Of a stretch of DNA of 50,073 nt, positions 17,105 through 26,249 are shown piece after piece; the stretch's first letter is position 1, and the number at the start of each line of letters is the position of its first letter. Origin of the DNA: Candidatus Rokuibacteriota bacterium (GTDB lineage: Bacteria; Methylomirabilota; Methylomirabilia; Rokubacteriales; CSP1-6); assembly GCA_016184125.1 (NCBI GenBank), contig JACPDG010000056.1:1-50073 (forward strand), in the 5' to 3' direction. Both the position numbers and the translations under genes were made by a program. The notes beneath the pieces were generated by a model. It was not told the DNA's origin and did not search any database. It was given only the letters and a program-made list of their open reading frames with translations.

Positions 17105-18033
17105 CGGCGCCGTCCGCTGTGCCGGCCGCGACGCGCCCGGCGCCGCTCGCGGTGCCGCGGTGGTACAGCCATCGCTGGAACCGCGCGAGCCTCTACCGGC
17201 TCGCCGCCGTCATCGCGAGAGCCCTGCCACGGCCGGTCCGCCTGCGCGCGGCGGCGATCGTCGGCACCGTCGCCCACGCGCGACTCGCCGTCGAGCGGCG
17301 CGTGATCGACGGCAACGTCGCGCGCGTCGTGCCCGCGGTATCCGCGGCGGAGCGCGCGGCGCTGGTGCGCGAGGTCTTCCGGCACTTCGCCATCTGCTTT
17401 GCGGATCTCGTGTCGACGAATCGCCGGCCCGCACCCGGGCGCTGGCTCGCGGAGGTGCACGGGGCGGGCGGGATCGACGCGGCGCTCGCCGCCGGCCGCG
17501 GGATGATCGTCGTGACCGCGCATCTCGGGAACTGGGAGCTCGGCGGCAGGCTGCTGGCCGCCCGGGTCCCCCGGCCGATCCACGTCGTCGTCGCGGCGGA
17601 GCCCGACCCCGAGGTCGCGCGCTTCCTCCGGTCGAGTGATACGGGCGTGAGGTTCGTGACGCGGCGCCGCCCGACGGACGTGCTGGACCTCGTGTCGGCG
17701 CTCCGGCGCAACGAGGTCGTGGCCGCGCAGGGCGACCGCGCGCTCGGCGACGAGAGCGATGCCGACGTCACGTTCTTCGACGAAGCGGCACCGTTCCCTC
17801 TCGGACCGTTCGTCCTGGCGCGCGCGACGGGCGCGCCCGTCGTGCCCGCGTTCTGCGTCCTGAGGCCCGACCGCCGCTACGCGATCACGCTCGGCGAGCC
17901 GATCCCCGTGGCTGCCGGGTGTGAGCGCCAGGCGCTCGCACGGTGGGTGCGCGTGCTCGAGGACGCGATTCGCCGCCGTCCGGAGCAGTGGTTCAACTTC
18001 TTCGACGTGTGGGGTGGTATCCCTGCGCGCTGA
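17101..18033 (+). CDS. LpxL/HtrB-type lysophospholipid acyltransferase
   Basis: A 310-residue member of the LpxL/LpxM acyltransferase family, membrane enzymes that move an acyl chain from acyl-ACP to a glycolipid. The catalytic HxxxxE is HLGNWE at 141-146. Other family landmarks are GRGMIVVTAHLGNWELGG, RRNEVVAAQGDRALGDESD, and FPLGPFVLARATGAPVVPAF. The GTG start overlaps the upstream stop (GTGA). Acyltransferases of this type occur in aryl polyene and related lipid clusters, where they are thought to attach the acyl product to a lipid carrier. The genetic setting here points that way rather than to lipid A. Confidence 0.85.
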   Translation: MTAPSAVPAATRPAPLAVPRWYSHRWNRASLYRLAAVIARALPRPVRLRAAAIVGTVAHARLAVERRVIDGNVARVVPAVSAAERAALVREVFRHFAICFADLVSTNRRPAPGRWLAEVHGAGGIDAALAAGRGMIVVTAHLGNWELGGRLLAARVPRPIHVVVAAEPDPEVARFLRSSDTGVRFVTRRRPTDVLDLVSALRRNEVVAAQGDRALGDESDADVTFFDEAAPFPLGPFVLARATGAPVVPAFCVLRPDRRYAITLGEPIPVAAGCERQALARWVRVLEDAIRRRPEQWFNFFDVWGGIPAR

Positions 18034-19198
18034 GCCCGTGGCGATCGTGGGAGCGGGTGCGGTCACACCGCTGGGGGGCGACGTCGATGCCTTCTGGTCC
18101 GGGCTCATCACCGGCGTCGACGGGACGTCACCGATCGAGCGGTTCGACGTGTCGGACCTGCGGGTCTGGCGAGGCGGAGAGATCAAGAAGCTCGACGCGC
18201 CGCATGACGCTCCGAGGACGGAGTGCCGTGCCACCCGGCTCCTCATCGCCGCCGCGGCGGACCTCCGGTCGCGCACGGAGGCGACGTGCGCCCCGGAGCG
18301 GCTGGGCGTCGTCGTCGGGACCGCGCTCGGGGGCGTGGACGAGCTCGCCCGCGCTCTGGACGGTGACCGCTCGGCCCGCCGAGCCCTCGGCGGGCTGTAC
18401 GACTCGCCAGCCCACGGGCTCGCGGAGTGGCTGGGCGCGCGAGGGCCAGTCCTGACCGTCTCGACCGCCTGCGCGTCCGGAGCGACGGCGCTCGGTGTCG
18501 CCGCCGACCTGCTCGCGGCCGGCGCCGCCGACGTGGTGATCGCCGGCGGCTACGACGTCCTCTGTCGATTCGTGATGCGCGGCTTCGACGCGCTGCGCTC
18601 GCTCACGCGGGACCGTGTCAGGCCGTTCGATCGGCGAAGGAGCGGCCTGCTCCTCGGTGAGGCGGCGGCGCTGGTGCAGCTCGTGAACGGTCGCCACGCG
18701 CGCCCATCCACGCTCCTCGGCTGCCTGCTCGGCCATGCGAGCACGAGCGACGCCTTCCACGTCGCCGCGCCGCACCCGGAGGGTCGCGGTCTCGAGCACG
18801 CGATCCAGAGCGCCATGGCGATGGCCGGTGTGACTGCCGGCGACGTTGACTTCGTGAGCGCGCACGGCACGGGCACGCCGCTGAACGATCGCGTCGAGAC
18901 CGCCGTGCTGAACCGGGTGCTGGGTCCGCGCGCCCGGGCCATTCCCGTCAACTCCATCAAGGGCGCGCTCGGACACACGATGGGTGCCGCGGCGACGCTG
19001 GAGGCGATCATGTGCCTGCTGGCGTCGCAGCGCGGGATGGTGCCGCAGACGCTCGGGTGGGAGGAACGCGATCCGGCGTGCGACCTCGACTACGTGTCCG
19101 GCTCGCCGCGCGCGCACCGCCCGCGCGTGAGCCTGTCGACGTCGCTCGGCTTCGGCGGCTGCAACGCGGCGCTGGTCCTCGAGGGAGCGCAGGGGTGA
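18014..19198 (+). CDS. Beta-ketoacyl-ACP synthase (catalytically complete), KS1
   Basis: A FabF-type condensing enzyme of 394 residues that extends an acyl chain on ACP with malonyl units. The triad is complete: Cys153 (TACASG), His284 (AHGTGTPLND) and His321 (GALGHTMGAA). The GTG at 18014 gives PVAIVGAGAVTPLG near the N-terminus and a 20-base overlap with the acyltransferase; a GTG at 18038 is an alternative. It is immediately followed by a short inactive ketosynthase-like protein, the arrangement of ketosynthase/chain-length-factor pairs such as ApeO/ApeC in aryl polyene clusters. Confidence 0.9.
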   Translation: MVSLRAEPVAIVGAGAVTPLGGDVDAFWSGLITGVDGTSPIERFDVSDLRVWRGGEIKKLDAPHDAPRTECRATRLLIAAAADLRSRTEATCAPERLGVVVGTALGGVDELARALDGDRSARRALGGLYDSPAHGLAEWLGARGPVLTVSTACASGATALGVAADLLAAGAADVVIAGGYDVLCRFVMRGFDALRSLTRDRVRPFDRRRSGLLLGEAAALVQLVNGRHARPSTLLGCLLGHASTSDAFHVAAPHPEGRGLEHAIQSAMAMAGVTAGDVDFVSAHGTGTPLNDRVETAVLNRVLGPRARAIPVNSIKGALGHTMGAAATLEAIMCLLASQRGMVPQTLGWEERDPACDLDYVSGSPRAHRPRVSLSTSLGFGGCNAALVLEGAQG

Positions 19199-19986
19199 GG
19201 GGGACGCGCATCGCCGGCGTCGGGCTGTTGACCGGGTGGGGGCCTGGTCTCGACGCGCTTCCGGAGAACGCGCGAGAGGCGGCGGGCGGGCGGCGAGTCA
19301 TCCGTCTCGACGTGCCGTGCCGATCCGGTGATCGGTTCCGGCGGACCACGCGCGAGTGCCTGCTCGGCATCGCCGCGGTCGAGACGTTGCTGGCGCGCAC
19401 GGGGATCGACGCGGATCGGATCGGCGGCAGCGACACCGCGCTCGTCTACGTCACGGCGAGCGCGTACGGCGCCTCGAACCGCGCGTTCATCGACGCCGCG
19501 GCCACCGGCTCGGCGCTGCACTTCCCGTACACGGCCCCGAGCGCCGTGCCCGCCGAGGTGTCCATCGAGTTCGGGCTGACGGGCTCGTACGTGATCCTGA
19601 TCGGCGGTGCGGCAGCGACCGTCGATGCGCTGTGGCAGGCGTCGCTGCTCGTCGCCCGTGGCAGCGCGACCCGCGCGCTCGTCGTCGCCGTGGAAACGTT
19701 CGCGGAGTGCGAGGATCTCTGGCGGCGCGGGCGCGCGATGGTGGACTGGCCACTGACGGAAGCAGCGGCGTGCGCGCTCGTCGTGGAAGGCGAGGGGGCG
19801 GTGCGGTACGACGCGGTCGCGGCAGAGACGGCGGACGAGGCGCGCCGGCGCGCCGGCGAGACGCTGGCGGTCGGTCCGCTGATCGCGCTCGCGCTGGCAG
19901 GCGGCGAAGCGTCCGGCGTGTCGGTGTCGGGCGCGTGGCGGCGGCGCCGTGCGGCGATCGCGTGGGAGGCCGCAACACGGCCATGA
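19195..19986 (+). CDS. Short inactive ketosynthase-like protein (chain-length-factor type), CLF1
   Basis: A 263-residue protein resembling only the N-terminal half of a ketosynthase (the Ketoacyl-synt_2 type). It starts RIAGVGLLTGWGPGLDAL like a KS, but where the active-site Cys should be it reads YVILIGGAAATVDALWQAS, with no cysteine. It ends before the region that would carry the two histidines. Short proteins of this kind partner with a full KS in aryl polyene and flexirubin clusters and are thought to shape chain length. The GTG overlaps KS1, and the stop overlaps the ACP start as ATGA. Confidence 0.8.
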   Translation: MRGTRIAGVGLLTGWGPGLDALPENAREAAGGRRVIRLDVPCRSGDRFRRTTRECLLGIAAVETLLARTGIDADRIGGSDTALVYVTASAYGASNRAFIDAAATGSALHFPYTAPSAVPAEVSIEFGLTGSYVILIGGAAATVDALWQASLLVARGSATRALVVAVETFAECEDLWRRGRAMVDWPLTEAAACALVVEGEGAVRYDAVAAETADEARRRAGETLAVGPLIALALAGGEASGVSVSGAWRRRRAAIAWEAATRP

Positions 19987-20273
19987 GCGGAAGGAACATG
20001 GAAACGAAGGACGTCGTCGAGGAGCTGCGGGGGATCTTCGTGAACCGTCTCAGGTTCGACCCGGCGCGGGCGGCCGCGATCGAGCCGGAGACGCCACTGC
20101 CGAAGGGGGTCGACGGCGGCGTCGGGCTGGACTCGCTGGATTTCATCGAGCTGTCGATCGCGATCGAGGAGCGGTTCGGGATCGTGATGGACGAGTCGCA
20201 GGATCTCGCGCCGCATTTCGCGTCTCTCCAGACGCTGAGTCGCTTCGTCGTCGCGCGGGTCGCCGGGACGTGA
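19983..20273 (+). CDS. Acyl carrier protein
   Basis: A 96-residue carrier protein. The phosphopantetheine attachment serine is Ser51 in GLDSLDFIELSIAIEE, with helix 2 and helix 3 of the four-helix fold recognisable (ERFGIVMDE). It carries a slightly long N-terminal extension; a second in-frame ATG at 19998 is possible. It is placed between the two KS/KS-like pairs and overlaps both neighbours by 4 bases, so it is surely dedicated to this pathway rather than being the housekeeping AcpP. Its activation would need a phosphopantetheinyl transferase such as AcpS. Confidence 0.92.
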   Translation: MSGRNMETKDVVEELRGIFVNRLRFDPARAAAIEPETPLPKGVDGGVGLDSLDFIELSIAIEERFGIVMDESQDLAPHFASLQTLSRFVVARVAGT

Positions 20274-21448
20274 CCCGGATCGTCGTGACGGGGCTCGGCA
20301 CGATGAGCCCGTTCGGCGCCGGAACGGAGGCGTTCTGGAGCGGCATCGCGTCCGGCGGGTGCGCGATCCGTCCGATCACGCTGCTCGACACGGACGGATT
20401 CCGGTGTCGGATCGGCGCCGAGGTTCCGGAGATCATCGGCGCATCGCCACGGCGGTCGCGCGCGGACCGCCTCGCGGTGGCCGCCGCTCGCGAGGCGCTC
20501 CGGGACGCCGGCCTCGGCCCGCGCGAGCGCCGCGACGCCGGCGTCGTCGTCGGCGCCGTCGGCGGCGGCATGCTGGAAGCCGAAGCGTGGTACTGGACCC
20601 GGAAGGATGACGAGCCCGATCGAGCGGCGCTCGCCGCACTGCGGGCGATCCTGCCGTCGACGCACGCGGAGGTGCTCGGCGGCGCCTTCGGGCTGCGGGG
20701 GCCGCGCGAGACGGTGGTCGCGGCGTGCAGTTCCGGGGCGGTGGCGCTGGCGCTCGGGTGCGATCTGATCGCCGACGGTCGTGCACGCGTCGTCCTCGCC
20801 GGCGGCGCTGACTCGCTGACCCGCATCTGCTACATGGGGTTCAACGCCCTGAAGCTGCTGGACCTCGAGCCGTGCCGGCCGTTCGACCGGGATCGCCGGG
20901 GCATGTCGATCGGTGAGGGCGCGGCGTTCGCCGTCCTGGAGGACGCCGAGCACGCGCGCGCGCGGGGTGCCGGAGCCTATGCGGAGCTGGCGGGCTACGG
21001 GATGACGACGGATGCATACCACCCGACGGCCCCGCATCCCGAGGGCGAGGGAATGATCCGCGCGATGGAGATCGCCCTCGCGACCGCGCGCCTCGACCCC
21101 CGGGACGTGGGCTACGTGAATGCGCACGGCACGGGAACCCTTCAGAACGACCGCATCGAGGCGCGTGCGATCCGTGCCGTCTTCGGCGACGCGCCGGTGC
21201 TCGTGAGCGCGACCAAGTCGATGATCGGCCACACGATGGCGGCCGCCGGCAGCCTCGAGGCCGTCGCCACCGTCCTCGCGCTCGTGAACCAGCAGATCCC
21301 GCCCACCGCGAACCTCGTCAACCCCGACCCGGACGCCACCTTCGACTGCGTTCCGAAGATCGCTCGCGAGCACGCCGTCGAGTGCGCGATCTCGAACTCG
21401 TTCGGGTTCGGCGGACAGAACATGACGCTCCTCTTCCGGCGGCGATGA
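20270..21448 (+). CDS. Beta-ketoacyl-ACP synthase (catalytically complete), KS2
   Basis: A second FabF-type condensing enzyme, 392 residues from a GTG that overlaps the ACP stop. The triad is intact: Cys153 (VAACSSGA), His286 (NAHGTGTLQND) and His321 (KSMIGHTMAAAG). The N-terminus TRIVVTGLGTMSPFG and the end NSFGFGGQNMTLLF are typical. Two distinct active KS genes in one operon suggest either two condensation stages (initiation and elongation) or two chain types. It is followed, with an ATGA overlap, by an inactive full-length partner. Confidence 0.92.
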   Translation: MTRIVVTGLGTMSPFGAGTEAFWSGIASGGCAIRPITLLDTDGFRCRIGAEVPEIIGASPRRSRADRLAVAAAREALRDAGLGPRERRDAGVVVGAVGGGMLEAEAWYWTRKDDEPDRAALAALRAILPSTHAEVLGGAFGLRGPRETVVAACSSGAVALALGCDLIADGRARVVLAGGADSLTRICYMGFNALKLLDLEPCRPFDRDRRGMSIGEGAAFAVLEDAEHARARGAGAYAELAGYGMTTDAYHPTAPHPEGEGMIRAMEIALATARLDPRDVGYVNAHGTGTLQNDRIEARAIRAVFGDAPVLVSATKSMIGHTMAAAGSLEAVATVLALVNQQIPPTANLVNPDPDATFDCVPKIAREHAVECAISNSFGFGGQNMTLLFRRR

Positions 21449-22656
21449 ACGGACGGCGCCGCGTCGCCATCACCGGCGTCGGTGTGCTGAATGCGGCGAT
21501 CACCGGCGGCTCGGCAGCGCTCGCGGCGTGGCTCTCCGACCCGACGGCGGTGGCCAGCGCACGGGGTGGGCCATGTCAGGGCCCCGAACCGAGCGCGACA
21601 TCGAGCGGCGGCCCGGGTTCCGCGGGTGCGTCCGCGCACCCCCCGGGCCGCCTGCGAGCGCGGGGGGGTGTGGGGGGCCATGTCGGGGCCCCCCACTCAA
21701 GAGTCGTCGACCCCGAGCGCCTCGCCGGGCTGATCGATGGCGGTGAGGCGCGGCGCATGTCGCGCGTGTGCCAGCTCACCGTCGCCGCCGCACGCCTCGC
21801 GCTGGCCGACGCGGGTCTCGGGGGCGACGCGGGCCTCGGCCTCGTCGTCGGCACCGAGTTCGGTGACCTGCGATCCACCGTCGAGTTCGCCGACGGCTTC
21901 CTGTCGCGAGGTCCCACGGGGCTCTCGCCCCTGCTGTTCCCGAACACGGTGATGAACACGATGGCCTCCGCGACCGCGATCGCCGTGCAGGCGCGCGGCT
22001 CGACGCTGACCCTCGCCGTTCCCGCGGTCGCCGGCGAGCTGGCGGTCGCGCGTGCCGCCGCCGGGATCGAGGCCGGGAGACTCGGGACGGTGCTGGCCGG
22101 GGGCGTCGACCAGGCCGGCGAGCTCGTGCAGCGGGTCGCGAGGCGGATCACGCGGAGCCCGGACGCCTACGGCGAAGGCGCCGCGTTCCTCGTGCTCGAG
22201 CCGCTCGACACGGCGCTCGCCCGCGGCGCACGGCTGCTCGGCGAGATCCGCGGCGCGGCGTGGCGCGCGATGCCCGCGCGCTCGTGCGCCGTCGGCCGCG
22301 GGACCGACGCGCGGGGCATCGACGAGGCGCTCGAGCGCGCCGGGCTCACGGCGGCCGACATCGGCTGGTTGTACACCTCGGCCAGCGGCGACGAGCCGCG
22401 GGACACCTGGGAAGCCGCGACGCTCCGCGCGCGGTTCGGTCAACGCACGCCGCCGTTGGTGTCGCTCGCGCCGGTGCTCGGCCGCCACGCGGGTCTTGGC
22501 GCGCTGCATGTCGCCGCGGCGGGCTGGACAGCGCGCTCCGGGCTGCTGCCGAGCTCGACGCCATCCTCGTCGCGCGCGCGCGTGGTGGCGGGGCCGGGGC
22601 TCGTCCACGGGCTCGCCCGTGGCGGCACGCACGTGGTGCTCGCGGTGGACGCATGA
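21445..22656 (+). CDS. Full-length inactive ketosynthase-like protein with an in-frame repeat insertion, CLF2
   Basis: A 403-residue ketosynthase homologue that has lost all catalytic residues. The Cys region reads LTLAVPAVAGELAVARA. The first His region reads LYTSASGDEPRDTWEAATLR, where HGTGTPLND is expected, and the usual Lys before the last His is missing. It is therefore likely a KS-beta/chain-length-factor-type partner of KS2. Residues about 38-87, near the N-terminus, are encoded by a reverse-orientation dispersed element that keeps the frame open; a normal KS has no such loop. The protein may still fold if the insert is a surface loop, or the gene may be decaying. Confidence 0.8.
   Translation: MNGRRRVAITGVGVLNAAITGGSAALAAWLSDPTAVASARGGPCQGPEPSATSSGGPGSAGASAHPPGRLRARGGVGGHVGAPHSRVVDPERLAGLIDGGEARRMSRVCQLTVAAARLALADAGLGGDAGLGLVVGTEFGDLRSTVEFADGFLSRGPTGLSPLLFPNTVMNTMASATAIAVQARGSTLTLAVPAVAGELAVARAAAGIEAGRLGTVLAGGVDQAGELVQRVARRITRSPDAYGEGAAFLVLEPLDTALARGARLLGEIRGAAWRAMPARSCAVGRGTDARGIDEALERAGLTAADIGWLYTSASGDEPRDTWEAATLRARFGQRTPPLVSLAPVLGRHAGLGALHVAAAGWTARSGLLPSSTPSSSRARVVAGPGLVHGLARGGTHVVLAVDA
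21563..21699 (-). repeat. Dispersed hairpin element, copy 6 (reverse), inside CLF2
   Basis: Reverse-orientation copy with stem 2 GCGGCCCGGG...CCGGGCCGC, the optional GGTGCG-TCCG-CGCACC hairpin, and stem 1 GGGGGGCC-ATGTCGG-GGCCCCCC. An additional decayed stem 1 (GGGCCATGTCAGGGCCC) lies on its left. It is fully contained in a reading frame. Confidence 0.9.
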
Positions 22657-22663
22657 AGCCGAC

Positions 22664-23935
22664 ATGAGCGCGCCCGACTGCCAGGTCGCGGTCGTCGGAG
22701 GCGGGCCGGGGGGCTCCACCGTCGCCGGATTCCTCGCTCGGGCCGGGCTCTCGGTCGTGCTGTTCGAGCGCGAGGCGTTTCCTCGTTTCCACGTCGGCGA
22801 GTCGCTGCTGCCGGCGACGCTGCCGATCCTGGCCCGCCTCGGAGCGCTCGACGCCGTCACGCGACGCGGATTCCAGGTGAAGCACGGCGCGCTGTTCTCC
22901 GACCAGGAGATGGACCTCGAGCAGCGCTACTACTTCCTGCGCGACCGGCCATGGCCGCACTACTCGTTCCAGGTGCCGCGGGCGGAGTTCGACACGATCC
23001 TGCTGGAGCACGCTCGCGCGCAGGGCGTGGACGTTCGCCAGCCGGCGACCGTCGAGCGCGTCACGCTCGACCGCGATGGCGTCACACTCGAGGGTGTCGC
23101 GGCGGGCGGGGCGTTCACGACGCGGGCGGCGTTCCTTGTCGACGCGACGGGTCGCGACGCGCTCGTCGCCTCGCGGATCGGCCGGCGCGCCCGCGTCCCG
23201 AACCTCGGCAAGGTGGCGCTGTTCGCGCACGTCCGCGGCGCCGAGCGTGCGAGCGGGATCGACGAGGGCTCGATCCGCATCCACGTGTTCCCGGACGGCT
23301 GGTTCTGGTGGATCCCGTTCGCCGGCGACACCACGAGCGTCGGATGCGTCATGCACGCGAGGACCGTCCGCGAGTGGCGGGGCGAGCTCGACGAGCTGTA
23401 CGACGCGATGGTGTCGCGGTGCTGGCGCGTGGCGAAGGGACTGAACGGCGCGGAGCGCGTCACGCCGGTCCACCGGGCGGCCAACTTTGCGTACGTGAAC
23501 CACCCCGCGATCGGCGACCGCTTCGTCGCGGTCGGCGATGCCATCGCCTTCGTCGACCCGATCTTCTCCGGCGGAGTGCACATCGCGATGAGCTCGGGTG
23601 AGCTGGCAGCGCGCGCGATCGTGGACGCGTTCCGCGACGGCAGGTTCGGGGCGCGGCGCTTCCGCGCCTACGAGCGCGCGGTGTGGCGCGGCGTCAAGCC
23701 GTTCTTCCGGTTCATCCAGAAGTACTACGAGCCGGCCTTCCTCGAGCTGTTCCTCAAGCCGTGCAAGCGTCTGGGCATGTTCGACGCAGTGCTGGCCGTC
23801 CTGGCTGGCGGCGTGTTTGCCGGGATGCCCCTCAGGACACGGCTGTCGCTCGAGGCGCTCTTCGCGCTGGTGCGCATGAACGTCTGGGTGCGGCGCCGCG
23901 CGCGTCTCCCGGTCGAGTCGCGGCTGGAATGGTAG
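22664..23935 (+). CDS. Flavin-dependent halogenase-like / NAD(P)-FAD oxidoreductase
   Basis: A 423-residue flavoprotein. The FAD-binding GxGxxG is at 12-17 (VGGGPGGS), followed by VLFERE and the family phrase FHVGESLLP. The halogenase signature WxWxIP is matched at 213-218 (WFWWIP). Lys73 in GFQVKHGALF lies where phenol- and pyrrole-type halogenases carry their catalytic lysine. A later GD motif (VAVGDAIAFVDPIFSGGVH) completes the FAD site. Related oxidoreductases without halogenase activity share these features, so chlorination or bromination of the operon's product is plausible but not proven. It is the last gene of the operon, 7 bases after CLF2. Confidence 0.8.
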   Translation: MSAPDCQVAVVGGGPGGSTVAGFLARAGLSVVLFEREAFPRFHVGESLLPATLPILARLGALDAVTRRGFQVKHGALFSDQEMDLEQRYYFLRDRPWPHYSFQVPRAEFDTILLEHARAQGVDVRQPATVERVTLDRDGVTLEGVAAGGAFTTRAAFLVDATGRDALVASRIGRRARVPNLGKVALFAHVRGAERASGIDEGSIRIHVFPDGWFWWIPFAGDTTSVGCVMHARTVREWRGELDELYDAMVSRCWRVAKGLNGAERVTPVHRAANFAYVNHPAIGDRFVAVGDAIAFVDPIFSGGVHIAMSSGELAARAIVDAFRDGRFGARRFRAYERAVWRGVKPFFRFIQKYYEPAFLELFLKPCKRLGMFDAVLAVLAGGVFAGMPLRTRLSLEALFALVRMNVWVRRRARLPVESRLEW

Positions 23936-24021
23936 TGCGAGGGGAGCGGCGGCCGACGAGCCGCAGGCGAGGAGCGCCGCGAGCCGAGCGAGACACAGCG
24001 GCCGTGCGAGGGGAGCGGCGG
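23935..24021 (+). repeat. 18-bp direct repeat pair
   Basis: GTGCGAGGGGAGCGGCGG occurs at 23935-23952 and again at 24004-24021, 69 bases apart from start to start, between the flavoprotein gene and repeat copy 7. The spacer has no coding signal. Confidence 0.6.
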
Positions 24022-24119
24022 AGAATCGAGGAGCGCCCCGGGTTTCACAGGTGCGTCCTCGCACCTCCCGGGGCGCTGCCGAGCGTGGGGGGATTGGGGG
24101 CCATGTCGGGGCCCCCATG
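24021..24119 (-). repeat. Dispersed hairpin element, copy 7 (reverse)
   Basis: Stem 2 is GCGCCCCGGG...CCCGGGGCGC with a decayed loop hairpin (GGTGCGTCCTCGCACC). The G-rich spacer leads to stem 1 GGGGGCC-ATGTCGG-GGCCCCC. Its outer edge, CCCCCATGATAAAGG, provides the start codon of the ABC permease; the same edge occurs at 26227-26241. Confidence 0.9.
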
Positions 24120-25309
24120 ATAAAGGTGTTCGCCCGGCTCGTCCGCGCGTACGGCTTCACCGTCGCCGGGATCGCGATCGGCGTCGCGGGCCTCGTCGCG
24201 CTCGGCGCCATGGCCGAGCGGATCGTCCGCTTCATCGAGGGTGGCGACCGGTTCGTCCTCGGCCAGATCTCGGTCGCGGGCCGCGGGCTCGGCATGGGGA
24301 CGGGCTTCACCGCGGGCGGCCTCCTGCGTGCAGAGACCCTCCGTCGCATCGCGGCGGTGCCCGGGACGGCAGGCGTGCAGCCGCAGGTGATGCTGCCGGT
24401 GAACCCGAGCGTGTCGCAGTTCATGACGCTCACGCACGAGCTGATCCTCGGCCTCGAGCCTGGCGCACCGATGCCGAACCGCTACTATCCGACGCTGCCG
24501 GTTCGCGCCGGCCGGTTTCTCGGCCCCGGCGATCGTGGAGTCGCCGTGATCGGCGCGTCGTTCGCAGCCGCCCGCGGGCTCGGTGTGGGTGCCACGCTCA
24601 CGCTCGAAGGGAAAGCGTACGAGGTCGTCGGCGTGCTCGAGCGTACGCTCACCGCACCGGACCGGTTCGTCGTCGTGCCCATCCAGGATGCGCGCGAGCA
24701 GTGGCTGGCGAAGGACCCGATGCTCAGGACGTTGCTCGCCTCCGGCGCGGCCGCGCTCACCGCCGCGGACCTCAACACCGGCGCCGCCGTGGGCTGGCGT
24801 GACGGCGAGGATCCGGACACCCTCGCGCACCGCATCCGGGCCGAGGTGGGGGACGTGAACGTGCAGGTTCCGAGCGAGCTGTCGCGCCTGCTTCGCTCGT
24901 CGACCGCGTTCTTCTCCGCGCTCGTCGCCGGCATCGGCGCGCTCGCGTTCGTGATCGGCGGGCTGTCCCTCGCGAACACGGTCGCCGCCTCGGTGTTCGA
25001 GCGGGTGCGGGACTTCGGCGTCAAACGGGCGCTCGGCGCCAGCGACCTCCAGCTGGGTCGCGAGGTGCTCGGCGAGGCGCTCGGCGTGACGGTGAGCGGC
25101 GGCGTGTCGGGCATCGGCCTGGCGCTGCTCCTCGGGCACGCCGTCGACGTTTGGGCGGCGCGGACGGGGCAGGAGCTGTTCCTGTTCTCGCCGCGCCTGG
25201 TCGCTGGCGCGCTCGTCTTTGCCGTGCTGCTGGGCGGCGTGGCGGCCGCGTACGCGACTGCTCGGCTCGTGCGGCTCTCGCCCGCCGAGGCGATCCGCCG
25301 TGGCGCCTG

Positions 25310-25310
<1 letters not shown>
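24117..25310 (+). CDS. MacB/LolE-type ABC transporter permease
   Basis: A 397-residue inner-membrane permease of the MacB/FtsX class. One N-terminal membrane segment (TVAGIAIGVAGLVALGAMA) is followed by a large periplasmic MacB_PCD-like domain of about 220 residues. Three C-terminal segments follow (FFSALVAGIGALAFVIGGLS, the VLGEALGVTVSG region, and LVAGALVFAVLLGGVAAAYA), ending LSPAEAIRRGA as usual. Such proteins extrude lipoproteins, lipids or small molecules using mechanical coupling rather than channel transport. The start ATG is contributed by the edge of a dispersed element. The stop overlaps the ATPase start as TGATG. Confidence 0.88.
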
Positions 25311-25999
<689 letters not shown>

Positions 26000-26000
26000 G

Positions 26001-26236
26001 CGAATCGGGTGGTCGAGGAGCGCCACGGCTGTGTCGGGTGCGTCCGCGCACCCCACGGGGCGCCGAGCGCGGGGCCGGGGGAGTACGAGGGGGGCGTGAG
26101 ACCCCTTCGTCCGAGTGTTGGGGGGCTTCGATAGTCCCCCCTGGCGGAGCGAATGCGGTGATCGAGCCGCGCCCCGGGTTCCCCGGGGCGCGGGCGAGCG
26201 CGGGGGGTTTGGGGGGCTTCGATAGTCCCCCCATGA
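26001..26236 (-). repeat. Dispersed hairpin elements, copies 8a and 8b (reverse, tandem)
   Basis: Copy 8a (26001-26141) has the GGTGCG-TCCG-CGCACC hairpin and ends in stem GGGGGGCTTCGATAGTCCCCCC. Copy 8b (26150-26236) has stem 2 GCGCCCCGGG-TT-CCCCGGGGCGC and the same TTCGATAGT stem 1. The stem-1 loops here differ from the CCGACAT type while the G6/C6 pairing is kept. Confidence 0.9.
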
Positions 26237-26249
26237 TAAAGGACAACCG

